Assembly (NCBI RefSeq): GCF_022063185.1
Contig: NZ_CP091922.1
Coordinates: 1-35,711 of the forward strand
DNA: 35,711 nucleotides
From: Nostoc sp. UHCC 0870
GTDB taxonomy: Bacteria > Cyanobacteriota > Cyanobacteriia > Cyanobacteriales > Nostocaceae
Direction: 5' to 3'
In this document: one piece after another, positions 7,742 through 17,191 of the stretch
How positions within the stretch are numbered: position 1 is the stretch's first letter
Layout of the letters: each line of letters opens with the position of its first letter
The notes under the pieces: generated by a model
Seen by the model: the letters and a program-made list of their open reading frames with translations, nothing else
Told to the model about the DNA's origin: nothing
The model's database searches: none
Program-made: the position numbers and the translations under genes

Positions 7742-10150
7742 ATGAATCATAAATCGAGAATAAATTTTGTTCCTTATATGCAGAGAGAAATTCTCTCACA
7801 AATAAATCAATTGAAAAGTATTATTTCAGTTTTTCGTGGCTTGGGCAACAACAATGATGAAAGCGAACAAGATATATCAAGCGATGCGGAAATTAATAAA
7901 TGGGAAAAAATAATTGAAGAAGAACGTAATAAAGTTGAACAACTTCATCTTACACTAGCTTTTGTCGGGACGATGAAAGCTGGTAAATCGATGATTATCA
8001 ATTCGATTATTGGGTCAAAAATTTTGCCAAGTCGTAACACTCCTATGACGACATTGCCAACGATTATAACCCATAAACCAGGGCAAAAAGAGCCAGTTCT
8101 CAATCTACAAAATCCTTTACCCTTTAATAAGGCTATAACTTCAATTAAAGAAATTCTAAAAAATAAGGATAAAAATAGTTATCAAGAAATAAATGGTTAT
8201 TACTTGTTAACTGATGATATTAAAACTACATTATTTAGTATTTGTGATATATCCATAATAGAACAGTCATATATTGGCAAGAAAGACATTCATTCTGTGT
8301 TGATTCTTCTAAATGATGTTACACGTATTTGTAAAGCATTTGAACTCGAAAATCCCTTAAAACACTGTACAAAACTAGAGCATTTCCCAAATATCACGAT
8401 TGAGTTCTCTTACTTAAATAATAGAACAGAAGAAAGAGGAGGAACGCTTTCTCTTATTGACTCTCCAGGTCCTAATGAAGCAGGTCAAAATTTACAAGAA
8501 ATTGTAGAAAAAGTTTTAAGCGACGCATCTTCTGTAGTTGGTGTTATTGATTATACCCAACTTGGAAGTAAAGCAGAACGCGATATTCAAATCTCAATAA
8601 GATCAATTCAGAGGCTGGCAAAATCAAGATTATTCGTGTTGGTTAACAAATTTGACCAGGAGACTAACGATAGCCTTAATGAAGAAAAAACAATTAACTA
8701 TATTCATGAAAAACTTTTCCCTAGAGAAGGAATAGACGGCGAAGTTTTATCTGTGCAAGGTCGAGCTTACCCAATTTCTGCTAAGTCCGGATTCTTTGCA
8801 AATATGGCTAAAAGAGCGATGATCAATGATGGAATGTTACCAGATCCATCTATTGAAGATTGGGTTGAAGATTTTGGGAGGCTTGCTTATGCTACTAGAG
8901 CAAAAAGCTTTTTGAAAAAATTAGATGATGAGCAACATATCCATGCGAGTGATGATTTGTGGGAAGACTCTAAGATGGGTCATCCTATGGAAGAAATCAT
9001 TACAAATTCACTTAAACAAGCTGTACCGCTTAGTCTTGGTTCAGCACTTTCCAAAATCAGTAGTATCAACTCTAAAATGGGCAGCAACTTAGAGTTAATT
9101 GATAGCTCAATCAAGCAAGAAATAAGTAATTTAAATGAATCACTTAAACGATTATCTACGCGACTAAAAATGGTTGAAGCTGCTGAAAATGAATTGGTAG
9201 TTCTGAAACAAGAAATACTTTCCAATACCAGAAAACAAACACAAAGCGCGTTTCGCCAATGGGAACGTCAAGCTAGGAATACCGTAGAAGATTGGTATAA
9301 ATCAGTTGCAAAAAATCTAGATAAACCAAGTAAAAATGTTCCACTATTCCAATATTTTGGTTTTGATGTATTATTTAATTTGCTCTTTCCAGAAAAAACA
9401 TTAGAGCTAGTAAGAGAGAGACTCAGCACGAGAGAATTTACCTCTGAACAGGAAGCCAAAGAATTTTTAAATGCGATATTTACTCAGCTTAGTTTTTTCA
9501 TTAGAGATAGTTTAGAAACAGAAGTTTCTAAACTTAATACAATGGTAAATGAAGCTCAGAATAAATTGGATTTATTTATTAAAGATAAAGTCAACCATAT
9601 CATAGAAGAAGAAAAAGAAGATCTAAAAAATAGTTTTAATGTTGATATAAAAATTCCCCAACCATCTTTGACAAAAATAGAATTAAGCTTGGAAAGAATT
9701 GAAAGAGCAGTAATCAATCCAAAAGAAGTTGATATAACCTATACCTATGAAACTCTAGAACGGAAGTGGTATACGCTGTGGTTGGTAGACCATAATATAA
9801 CTAAGAAAGGCACAAAAAAAGAAACAATTTATACAATTGATCCTGGTCAAGTAAGAGCAGCCTTGATTGATAATATTGACAACACAGGAGATATTATTAC
9901 AGCCCAAGTTAATAGTTACATTGCAGATATTTTTCAGCAAAATATTGACAGTTTTTTTTCTGATTTGGTGAAGCTTTTTCAAGACATCAAAATTAATATA
10001 GAAAAAGGAAAAAAAATTAAGCAAGAAAACGATGAAATTAAGCAAGAAATTTATAGTAATATCAAATCAATGCAAAAAAATATAGTCTTTCTAGATAAAA
10101 GAACTAAAGATACTAAGAGAGGAGTAAATGAATACTTTAATATTTACTAA
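7742..10150 (+). CDS. Dynamin-like GTPase, CrfC/YjdA type
   Basis: The 802-aa product has a full GTPase domain: G1 GTMKAGKS (residues 76-83), G2 threonine in PMTTLPT near 103, G3 DSPGPNEAG (240-248) and G4 NKFD (302-305). The stretch after G1 (LPSRNTPMTTLP, then KPGQKEPVLN) is very close to what I know of Escherichia coli CrfC (YjdA), a dynamin-like protein linked to replication-clamp positioning. The helical stalk holds long coiled-coil segments, and a hydrophobic patch LFQYFGFDVLFNLLFP (about 533-550) could be a membrane contact. Start 7742 is the first ATG; no clear ribosome binding site was seen. It overlaps the next gene by 23 bp. The gene is A+T rich and HIP1-free, which suggests recent acquisition. 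Confidence 0.9.
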   Translation: MNHKSRINFVPYMQREILSQINQLKSIISVFRGLGNNNDESEQDISSDAEINKWEKIIEEERNKVEQLHLTLAFVGTMKAGKSMIINSIIGSKILPSRNTPMTTLPTIITHKPGQKEPVLNLQNPLPFNKAITSIKEILKNKDKNSYQEINGYYLLTDDIKTTLFSICDISIIEQSYIGKKDIHSVLILLNDVTRICKAFELENPLKHCTKLEHFPNITIEFSYLNNRTEERGGTLSLIDSPGPNEAGQNLQEIVEKVLSDASSVVGVIDYTQLGSKAERDIQISIRSIQRLAKSRLFVLVNKFDQETNDSLNEEKTINYIHEKLFPREGIDGEVLSVQGRAYPISAKSGFFANMAKRAMINDGMLPDPSIEDWVEDFGRLAYATRAKSFLKKLDDEQHIHASDDLWEDSKMGHPMEEIITNSLKQAVPLSLGSALSKISSINSKMGSNLELIDSSIKQEISNLNESLKRLSTRLKMVEAAENELVVLKQEILSNTRKQTQSAFRQWERQARNTVEDWYKSVAKNLDKPSKNVPLFQYFGFDVLFNLLFPEKTLELVRERLSTREFTSEQEAKEFLNAIFTQLSFFIRDSLETEVSKLNTMVNEAQNKLDLFIKDKVNHIIEEEKEDLKNSFNVDIKIPQPSLTKIELSLERIERAVINPKEVDITYTYETLERKWYTLWLVDHNITKKGTKKETIYTIDPGQVRAALIDNIDNTGDIITAQVNSYIADIFQQNIDSFFSDLVKLFQDIKINIEKGKKIKQENDEIKQEIYSNIKSMQKNIVFLDKRTKDTKRGVNEYFNIY

Positions 10151-11039
10151 TAACCAATTTCCTTCAAAATTAGAAAGTGAGCTAGATAGAATCCCTCAAT
10201 TATCTGAGCGAATGTTAGTCGATTTAGTTAATGGACTATATGTAGCAAATGAACAAATAAGCTTTAAAGCTAACCAAAATCTTTTGCCTCGCTTACTAGG
10301 TTTTTTTGATGGCTCTAGTCAACAAAGAGAAAAAATTATTGAGCAAAATTTTTATGGTTCTCTTAATATATTAAGTTTTTGGGTAAAAAACCTTACGATT
10401 AAGGGAAGTTTCACTAATAAGGCACTTACTATTATTTCTAATAAATTAATAGAAACCAGACAGAATTTAGAAACAATTAGTGCTGATAACATTGAACTCA
10501 TATCTTCTTTAGAAGCAGTTGTAAATGAAAAAATCAACATTTTATCTAGTGAAATCAAAGAAATAAAAATAAGACAACGCACTCAAATTCGTATTGACGA
10601 GGTTACACAAGCATGGGCAAATAATCGCTATTACATTGACTATCCACCTTTAATTCAAGCAATTTTAGCAATTGACGATCTTTCTCGTGGCGATGTAGGA
10701 GAATTTCTCTATCGTGATGAGCAATTATATAATCTAATGCTGGACAAAATTTCTAATCAGCTTAAAGCTTGTATTGGTCTATCAAATTCTGATTTCTTAC
10801 CTTTGGTTGAGTGGATGTCTTCTTTTGGAATACCCAAATTACCTGAAGATAAAGAAGTAGTTTCTTATCTTATTGTAAGAAAAAATAGAAAAAAAATGCC
10901 GCATTTTATACAAGAATATATAAACTTTGAAAAAACTCCAGATTGGTTCATTAATAGTCAGGATAATGGAGAAATTCCTGTGATTCTACATAGTAGATTA
11001 TTACTCGAATGTTTAGCCAGCGATATTAGTGATAATTAG
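10128..11039 (+). CDS. Unknown 303-aa partner of the dynamin-like GTPase
   Basis: The frame starts with an ATG preceded by GAGAGGAG about 5 nt upstream, inside the last codons of the dynamin gene, so translation is probably coupled. The protein is largely helical with no signal peptide or membrane segment. It has a conserved-looking centre (RIDEVTQAWANNRYYIDYPP, then LIQAILAIDDLSRGD, about residues 150-190). I do not recognise a domain. In Escherichia coli the crfC gene is followed by yjcZ, whose product is of similar length, so this may be its counterpart; a profile search would be needed to say. Its position between a dynamin and a lipase suggests an adaptor or regulator. Confidence 0.75.
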   Translation: MNTLIFTNNQFPSKLESELDRIPQLSERMLVDLVNGLYVANEQISFKANQNLLPRLLGFFDGSSQQREKIIEQNFYGSLNILSFWVKNLTIKGSFTNKALTIISNKLIETRQNLETISADNIELISSLEAVVNEKINILSSEIKEIKIRQRTQIRIDEVTQAWANNRYYIDYPPLIQAILAIDDLSRGDVGEFLYRDEQLYNLMLDKISNQLKACIGLSNSDFLPLVEWMSSFGIPKLPEDKEVVSYLIVRKNRKKMPHFIQEYINFEKTPDWFINSQDNGEIPVILHSRLLLECLASDISDN

Positions 11040-11047
11040 GTAATTTT

Positions 11048-11986
11048 ATGTCAGAAAGTGCAATAAAAATTGGTATGGTTTTTGCTGGCGGTGGTCGTCG
11101 AGGAGCTTTTCAAGTTGGTATTCTCAAAGCACTTTCTCAAATAGGAATTGAACCATCCGTAATTGCAGGAACAAGTATTGGCGCACTTAATGGTGCTGTT
11201 GTTGCATCTTCTAGTTCAATGCGAGATGCAGTAGAAAAACTGGAATCTCTCTGGCTTGGACTTAACACTTCTCAAGTAATTCAATTTGAGAAGCAAGTTC
11301 TTCAACAAATAATTCAATTTAAAAATTTCGGTCTATTTGATTCTAATAGAGTTGAAGAAATAATTAAAAATACTGTTGATATTGATTCATTGATAGCAAG
11401 GAATTCAAAAGAATTTTATGTTGGAGTTTATCCTACTAATGACAATACAGGTATCACATATTTTGATAATATTTTACAAGATTTATGGCGTTATTTAGAA
11501 TCGAAAGATAAAACAATTTTTTTAAAAATTAATGAATTAGAAAAACAAGTTGCAATTAAAGCTTTAATGGCTAGTGCAGCTTTTCCTATTGCATTTAAGT
11601 CTATTAAAGTTGGGGATAATTTTTTTAGAGATGGTGGAATGGGAGATCGTTTGAAAGAACAGGGGAATGTTCCTTTTGAACCTTTAATTAAAACTAAATG
11701 TACTCATTGCATTATTGCTTCAGCAGGAGATGGTTCTCTTTGGAATAGATTTGACTGGAAAAGTAATATTATCATTTATGAAATTAGACCTTCAAAACCT
11801 CTTCATAATGACCGTGGAGTTACATCTCTATTTGATTTTAATCCAACTGAAACTCGTTTACTTATTGAACAAGGCTTGAATGATACTCTGAATTTTTTTA
11901 ATAAACAAAATGATTTTATAAAAGCTATTCAAGACAGTGTATATAGTGAAATTAATTTAATTGAGAGCCTTAAGAGACTTGAATAA
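11048..11986 (+). CDS. Patatin-like phospholipase
   Basis: The 312-aa product has the complete patatin signature: oxyanion-hole loop AGGGRRGAFQVG (residues 13-24), nucleophile elbow GTSIG with Ser43, the ASAAFP block (175-180) and the catalytic Asp195 in DGG (195-197). It is therefore expected to hydrolyse acyl chains of membrane lipids. There is no signal peptide, so it acts from the cytoplasm. It follows the 303-aa gene after 8 bp and shares its A+T-rich composition, forming a three-gene operon with the dynamin-like GTPase. Patatin effectors such as CapV occur in CBASS defence, but no cyclase gene is present here, so a different trigger is implied. Enzyme class is firm, physiological role inferred. 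Confidence 0.92.
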   Translation: MSESAIKIGMVFAGGGRRGAFQVGILKALSQIGIEPSVIAGTSIGALNGAVVASSSSMRDAVEKLESLWLGLNTSQVIQFEKQVLQQIIQFKNFGLFDSNRVEEIIKNTVDIDSLIARNSKEFYVGVYPTNDNTGITYFDNILQDLWRYLESKDKTIFLKINELEKQVAIKALMASAAFPIAFKSIKVGDNFFRDGGMGDRLKEQGNVPFEPLIKTKCTHCIIASAGDGSLWNRFDWKSNIIIYEIRPSKPLHNDRGVTSLFDFNPTETRLLIEQGLNDTLNFFNKQNDFIKAIQDSVYSEINLIESLKRLE

Positions 11987-12253
11987 ACATAAACCTCGTA
12001 TTGAGCCGAGAGTTGCGGGTATTTAAAAATTAGGCAGTAGAGGGGGTGATTTGAAAGATATTCATTTGTGGAGTCAAGGATGTCCAAGATTCAGGGAAAA
12101 AAACTACCAAGTAGCATCAGAACTTGGCAATTTCAAAAGTGATCTGCTACAACTCTCAATAAAATACTTATGTAATAAGACTTTTAAGCTTAACCCGTTT
12201 TTCTGTTCCAATTATACTTGTACCCCAAATTTGGCATTTGCACTTTATTGAAA

Positions 12254-15121
12254 TTACCGCATCTCCCCAACTTCCCTAATATATTCCACCAACTCCCTCG
12301 TATAACCCCCTTCAGAAATCCGCTCCAAATTCCCCACCAGGATAAACAGTTCTCGCGCTCTACTCACAGCCACATTTAGTAAATTAGGTCTGCGATTAAT
12401 AAACCAGAGACTATCTGTTGGTTGACATTGGCGGGTCGAGAAAATTATCACTGACTTCTGACCCCCTTGAAATGTGTGAACTGTGCCAATGCTCTTATCT
12501 GAAAAATTAGTCCAGCGAGATTGTAAACGTTGGGTCAGAGCATTTACTTGACGGCGGTAAGGTGAAATCACGCCAATTGTGTTGTTAGAGTCAGGAGAAT
12601 TTAAGCAATAACCCGCCGCTAACAACTCCTCAATCAACGCTTCTACTGCATCAACTTCTGCCCAATTAACGTTGTTCTCCAGTTTCCCTTCCACATGGCA
12701 ACCAATCAGGTTAGTACCCAACCGAGAAGCTTTTGGCTCAGTTTTGATGATCATGCCGTAATTGCACAAGCGATCGCAAAAATCAGCAATCACCGGAGCG
12801 CAACGGTAATGGTATTTCAGGATAATCCCCTGACCAATATCTTGGATTTGTCCTGATGCCCCAGCCGCTCGGTGATAAGCAGTGGAAGCAGTAGGGCTGT
12901 AGCGGTCATAATCTACATCCGTTAGACCTTGTTCCAGAAAAGATTTGCTGCGATATTCCTCTTTCTTCTGGTCGCTCAAATTAACAACTGGCTCTAATTG
13001 CAATGGATCGCCTACAATCAAAGCCCGATTACACCTTACTAAAACAGGGAAAACCTGATGTGGTGGAATCTGACCTGCTTCATCTACAATTACTTGATCA
13101 ATACAGCCACTATCGGGATAGGGTAACAAATTACGGATGGAGTGCAAAGTGCAAAGGAATACTGGAAACAACAGACTGATATCCCGATAAATGTTTCTCC
13201 AATTTAGACTTAACTGACGGTAAGCATCCCATTCGCCATTCATGACAGCAATGTAAGTCCTCATGGAAGCTATCACCTCATCTTTCCGCCGTCGTGCTTC
13301 CTGCTGTTGAAATTGCCAAGACCACTCAAATAACTCTACTTGCAGTGAGTGTAATTCGGTGTAGAAACGACTGTAAAAATCTTTGGTGGGATAAGTTGTA
13401 AGTCTGGTTTCAACTTGAGAACGCCGATTAATGAGGTCTGTGAGTTCTTGCTGTAATGACTCTAACTGCTGTTGTGTGCTGTCAAAACTATTCTGTTGCT
13501 TCTGCCAATTTGATGCTTCTGCTAGTAGCCCCTCAAACACTTTGCTGGGCTGCTATGAGAGATTCAGTTGTTAGTGGGATTTGAAAAAGGAAATGGGGTG
13601 GCCAGTGTCGCTAACACAGGCATCTCTATTTGTTTATGCAGGCGTTTGAGAATATGATGTGGGCTGTTTTTGGTTATCGAGTGCCAGAATCGTTTAATCG
13701 TCTGCACAAGCTGGACAAACCAGTTGTCATTTTTACTCTTATTCTGCCAGTAATCAACTCTAGCCAAAGAACGCCTAGCACTATCAAGATATTGTCCTAT
13801 CTGCTGGTAAGCTTCTAGCGGAAACCTAGAGTAGTCGCGTGAAGATTCTAATGATGAGGGCTTAACAAGAGAGGTCTTCATCGCTGACTCAACCGATTGT
13901 ATATCTCGGTATAGTTCCTCTAATAGTTGTTCATCAGCACTTTTCTCTTGAAGATTATCCTCGTCTTGTTTTTTGTAAGTTTCTATTTGTTGAACACCAG
14001 CTAATAATTGTTGCTGTGCTGACTCCCATTCATCGTGATTAAATGTTTCTTTGGTTAACCAGTCGAGTGCAGCTTGCAAACTAGGTAACACTTGGCTCTC
14101 AACTAAATCCTTAGACCCTCCTGATAAGTAGAAACGGTCAGAGGTCAAGTTACTGGCTAAGATTTTCTCAACGTTCTTTACAGCAAAATTGTTAGTGCTT
14201 GTTACCACAGTTAGGTTACTTCTATCTCTCCCAGTTGTTGCTAATTCCACGGCTCGACTTACCACTTGCTGCGCTATCTTATGTAACAACAGTGTCGTCT
14301 TACCATTCCCTGGTGGGCCAATCACAGCAGTAATAGAGTTTAACTGAGAATGTTTAAGAGCTTGTGCTTGATAGTCATCGGGTAGCGAGTTGGGAAAAGC
14401 ACCTAGAAAAACGACATCATGCTGAGGTGGTTTTGGTTGTCCAAACAGGTATTCGTAAGCTGGATATCCTGGTCTTGCCCATTGAAAGTAACTCTGTTCG
14501 CTGATTTTCTGAAAATCTTTTTTGAGGTGGTAATTAAAAGCAGTGTAGTCAAAATCCAATAAATAGGGGAGAAGTTTTGACCGCACGGGGAAGGGTGGTA
14601 ATTCAATCAGTCCCATAAAGTCTTGTAGCGTCTTAAAGGGACGATTGAAAGTAGTTTCGAGAAAAACTTTCAACCCCTCCCTTGTCACCAGAGACTCAGC
14701 CGCTTCTTCCTCTAGCCCGTACCACTGCATCAAATTGGGAATAACAGGCTGAAACTCGTACTGGGTTAAATCCCATCCGCTACTACGATAATTGCCTTCA
14801 AAGATAGGAGAAACGTTGATGGTGAACAACGGGCGAAATTGACGGCGATTGCTTTCAATTTCATAAATCTGGGGGAAAGCTACAGCAATTGATGGTAATT
14901 CTGTTTGCCCTTTGTTCTTTGAATTTTTAAACTGTTGCTTGATGTTTTTAAATAAAGACTCGTCTATTAATAATTTATCCCCTACCAGATTTACAAGAGA
15001 GTCCCAGATGTTGGGTTGAGTAGATTCGTCAGCTTCTACTTTGGCATTACTCAAATTTTCGATTGTGGATGTAATCTAACCAAGCCTTGAGTAATGCTCG
15101 AATCTGTGAAGCTTCCGCCAT
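12254..15121 (-). pseudogene. Broken superfamily 1 (DNA2/Upf1-like) helicase gene
   Basis: Three pieces in different frames together form one helicase of about 950 aa. Piece 1 starts at an ATG at 15121 with GGGAG upstream and reads MAEASQIRALLKAWLDYIH; an extra base at about 15064 shifts it to the main N-terminal piece (15063-13564), which holds Walker A AVIGPPGNGKTT and ends at a TGA. A short third-frame bridge reading ESLIAAQQS links it, after another shift near 13540, to the C-terminal piece (13540-12254) with Walker B VIVDEAGQ, IGTVHTFQGGQ and LLNVAVSRARELFI. The open C-terminal piece has only a GTG start without context. All motif halves are well kept, so the decay is recent or the breaks are sequencing indels. 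Confidence 0.85.
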
Positions 15122-15596
15122 CTCTGTTTCTCCCAAAGCACCTAATCGTAATCACGGGTTTTAAAACTCTATTCGTATAGTAATGCTTCTAGCTTGTTTA
15201 GAAGATTTACTATCTGTTTTTCCTTGCGCGGTTCTTTCCAAAGCTGACGTTTTTTAATGCGCTGGGTGATATCTTTTAGCCGTTCTGGTATTTGGTTAGG
15301 TGTTTTAGATGGTGGTGTTTCAGATGAAGTGTTGGCGATGATTTGTTCTTTGATTTGGCTTAAAGACCAATCGTTAGCTATTGCCCTTGACAAGAGTTCT
15401 TGTCGCACTTCCTCATCTTTTACTCGTGCCAATGCTTGGGCTTTGGTGTATTCTAGTTTTCCTTCTCGTAGTGCCATTAAAATTTCTTCGGGCAGATTGA
15501 GCAGAGGTAAACGCTTAGTTGTAAATGATAGCCAATTCATCAGCCCCAGGCTCACAAATACCTGTTGTACTGTCTTTGATTGCTCTAAATCCACTT

Positions 15597-15616
15597 TAGG
15601 AGAAACGTTTCTCCTA
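15597..15616. repeat. Perfect 20-bp palindrome inside parB, copy 1
   Basis: The sequence TAGGAGAAACGTTTCTCCTA is its own reverse complement. In the parB frame it encodes part of ESRRNVSP. A second copy lies 81 bp away. Perfect palindromes of this size with GTTTC/GAAAC arms resemble ParB-type centromere sites in form (compare the GTTTC arms of chromosomal parS), so these are candidate parS sites; they could also be a mobile palindromic repeat. Confidence 0.6.
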
Positions 15617-15677
15617 GATTCTGTTTCCTCATCCAAATTGTCAGAAATGTTATCCTCAGTTTCCGTTGATTCTGAGT

Positions 15678-15697
15678 TAGGAGAAACGTTTCTCCTA
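15678..15697. repeat. Perfect 20-bp palindrome inside parB, copy 2
   Basis: Identical to the palindrome at 15597-15616 and followed by the same GATTC, so the repeated unit is about 25 bp. It lies in the same reading phase and also encodes SRRNVSP. The two copies sit in what would be a linker of ParB, where an insertion is tolerated. Confidence 0.6.
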
Positions 15698-16236
15698 GAT
15701 TCATCTAATGAGTCTGGTGGCTGCTTTTCTTCTTTGCTGTGAGCGTTCTTCATGCGGTACAGCAAGGATTTGACAGCTTCTATATCGCAATGCAGCCGGA
15801 TGGCTAACAAGTGTAAAATACCTTCGGTTTCTTCAACAGGGTTTAGGTCTTCCCGTTGTAGGTTTTCAATCAAAGCCAACTGAAATGCTTGGTCATCTGA
15901 TAGCTCACGGACAACCACAGGCACAACTTCTAGTTTTACTTCTTGTGCTGCCCTATAGCGTCGTTCTCCTGCTACTAATTCGTATTTTCCCTCCGCCCCT
16001 GGACGAACTAACAGAGGTTGGAGGATGCCATGCTGTTTAACTGACTCAACTAATTCTTTTAATGCTTGTGGGTCAAAATTAGCGTCTGGGTTGGTGTTGA
16101 GGCAGAACTATATCTTCCAGCTTGACAGTAGTTTCGGTAGCTGGTGATGTTTCTGCTTCTGGTGAGTCTAACCAAGGTGCTGGGGGTGGAGTTGTAATTT
16201 GCCCCCCAAAGGGTTTTTCAGTTTGCTTACGTCGGA

Positions 16237-17007
16237 TCACAAAGCCTCCAAAGCTAAAGCTATTTCTTCAAGGATAGGGACTACAGAGTGTTTAGGGTCA
16301 AATACTGCTAGGGGCGCACGTTCTTCTGTGGCATCAACAAAAGCAGTAGCTCTGGGAATAGCAGGGAAAATCCGACCCCAAGCTGAAAGTTGTTCTTGGA
16401 TTGCTGCCAATGCTCGTTTATCGGCTGAGTTCTGTTGAGCATACCGCGTAGGAACAAACCCTACTATTTGGATTTTGCGGTTAGCTTTATTTTTAACGTG
16501 GGTAATAGTTTGTAAGAGTTCGTCTGTTCCCTCAAAGGCTTTGAGATGGGTTTCAACTGGTACGAGTACGTGTGTGGCTGCGACTAAGGAGATGTAAGAA
16601 AGTAATCCTAAGCTGGGCGGACAGTCTATCAGGATGAAGTCGTATTCATCCTGAATAGGTTCAATGGCTTCCTTGAGGCGTAAGTCGCGCATGGCAGCAC
16701 TAACTAACTGCATTTCTGCTCCACTCAAGACTCGGTTAGCTGGAACTAAGTCCATACCGTGAATGCCCTCATGAATCGGTAAGGGCTGCTCGTTGATAAT
16801 GGCATCAGCAACAGTTTTTTGTAACTGAGATGGCACTAGCCCCATGAATTTGGTTAAGGATGCTTGGGGGTCTATGTCAATGAGGAGAACGCGGTGTTCT
16901 CGTTTTGCTAGGTGGTATCCCAGGTTTTGGGTCAGTGTCGATTTGGCGACACCACCCGCCTGATTAAACAGGGCTATAATGCGGCATTGCTTGTCTGAAG
17001 TTGACAC
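16237..17007 (-). CDS. parA: ParA-family partition ATPase
   Basis: The 256-aa product is a short ParA without an N-terminal helix-turn-helix. Its P-loop reads NQAGGVAKST at about residues 15-24: compared with the usual KGGVGKT, the first signature lysine is replaced by alanine and the second glycine by alanine, a form I have seen in cyanobacterial plasmid ParAs. The other motifs are normal: LLIDIDPQASLT, FILIDCPPSLG and VLVPVETHLKAFEGTDEL. It partners with parB, whose GTG start overlaps the parA stop by 4 bp, forming a classical parAB operon for plasmid segregation. A short inverted repeat upstream may be its operator. Confidence 0.92.
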   Translation of the reverse strand: MSTSDKQCRIIALFNQAGGVAKSTLTQNLGYHLAKREHRVLLIDIDPQASLTKFMGLVPSQLQKTVADAIINEQPLPIHEGIHGMDLVPANRVLSGAEMQLVSAAMRDLRLKEAIEPIQDEYDFILIDCPPSLGLLSYISLVAATHVLVPVETHLKAFEGTDELLQTITHVKNKANRKIQIVGFVPTRYAQQNSADKRALAAIQEQLSAWGRIFPAIPRATAFVDATEERAPLAVFDPKHSVVPILEEIALALEAL

Positions 17008-17030
17008 TGGCTTTCGTTCCTAGAAGATAC

Positions 17031-17047
17031 GTTGAGGTTTGGTCAAC
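17031..17047. promoter_or_regulatory. Possible parA operator
   Basis: GTTGA and TCAAC form an inverted repeat separated by 7 bases, 24-40 bp upstream of the parA start. Its position suits autoregulation of parAB by ParA or ParB, but such short repeats occur by chance. Confidence 0.25.
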
Positions 17048-17191
17048 CGACTCGGTTTTAGTTTCCAGTTTACGTGTATCAGGTGAAAAAAGTTTATTTT
17101 GAGATGGAAATTGCAGTAGAGTTTATATAAATTTACGGTGTCACTATGATTGCAGAAGCAACGAAGCGGGGAAAGTCGTAGAAACAGTTAT

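Larger units (their letters stand above)
15169..16240 (-). pseudogene. parB: ParB partition protein gene with a frameshift near 16080
   Basis: The true start is a GTG at 16240 that overlaps the parA stop (GTGA). The first 53 codons read MIRRKQTEKPFGGQ to IVLPQHQPRR, then CGCTAATTTTGACCC carries one extra base; removing it gives RRYFDPQALKELVE and an open frame to 15169, for 356 aa. The span of 1072 bases is one more than a multiple of three, as expected. The rest is a standard ParB: GERRYRAA, ENLQREDLNPVEE, a DNA-binding helical middle, then a C-terminal helix-rich region. Residues encoded around 15590-15700 contain two SRRNVSP inserts made by palindromes. The part from a GTG at 15924 alone lacks the N-terminal CTP-binding strand, so it would not be active. 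Sequencing error is a real alternative. Confidence 0.88.

Noticed and set aside
11048..11986. Reading the patatin gene as CapV of a CBASS operon
   Set aside because: No CD-NTase, Cap2/Cap3 or HORMA/TRIP13 gene is nearby; the neighbours are a dynamin and an unknown protein.
12051..12251. Plus-strand frame of 66 codons after the patatin gene
   Set aside because: It starts with TTG, has no convincing product, and lies in a gap between convergent genes.
15257..15742. Long plus-strand frame of 161 codons opposite parB
   Set aside because: It is the antisense shadow of parB; the ParB frame carries the conserved motifs.
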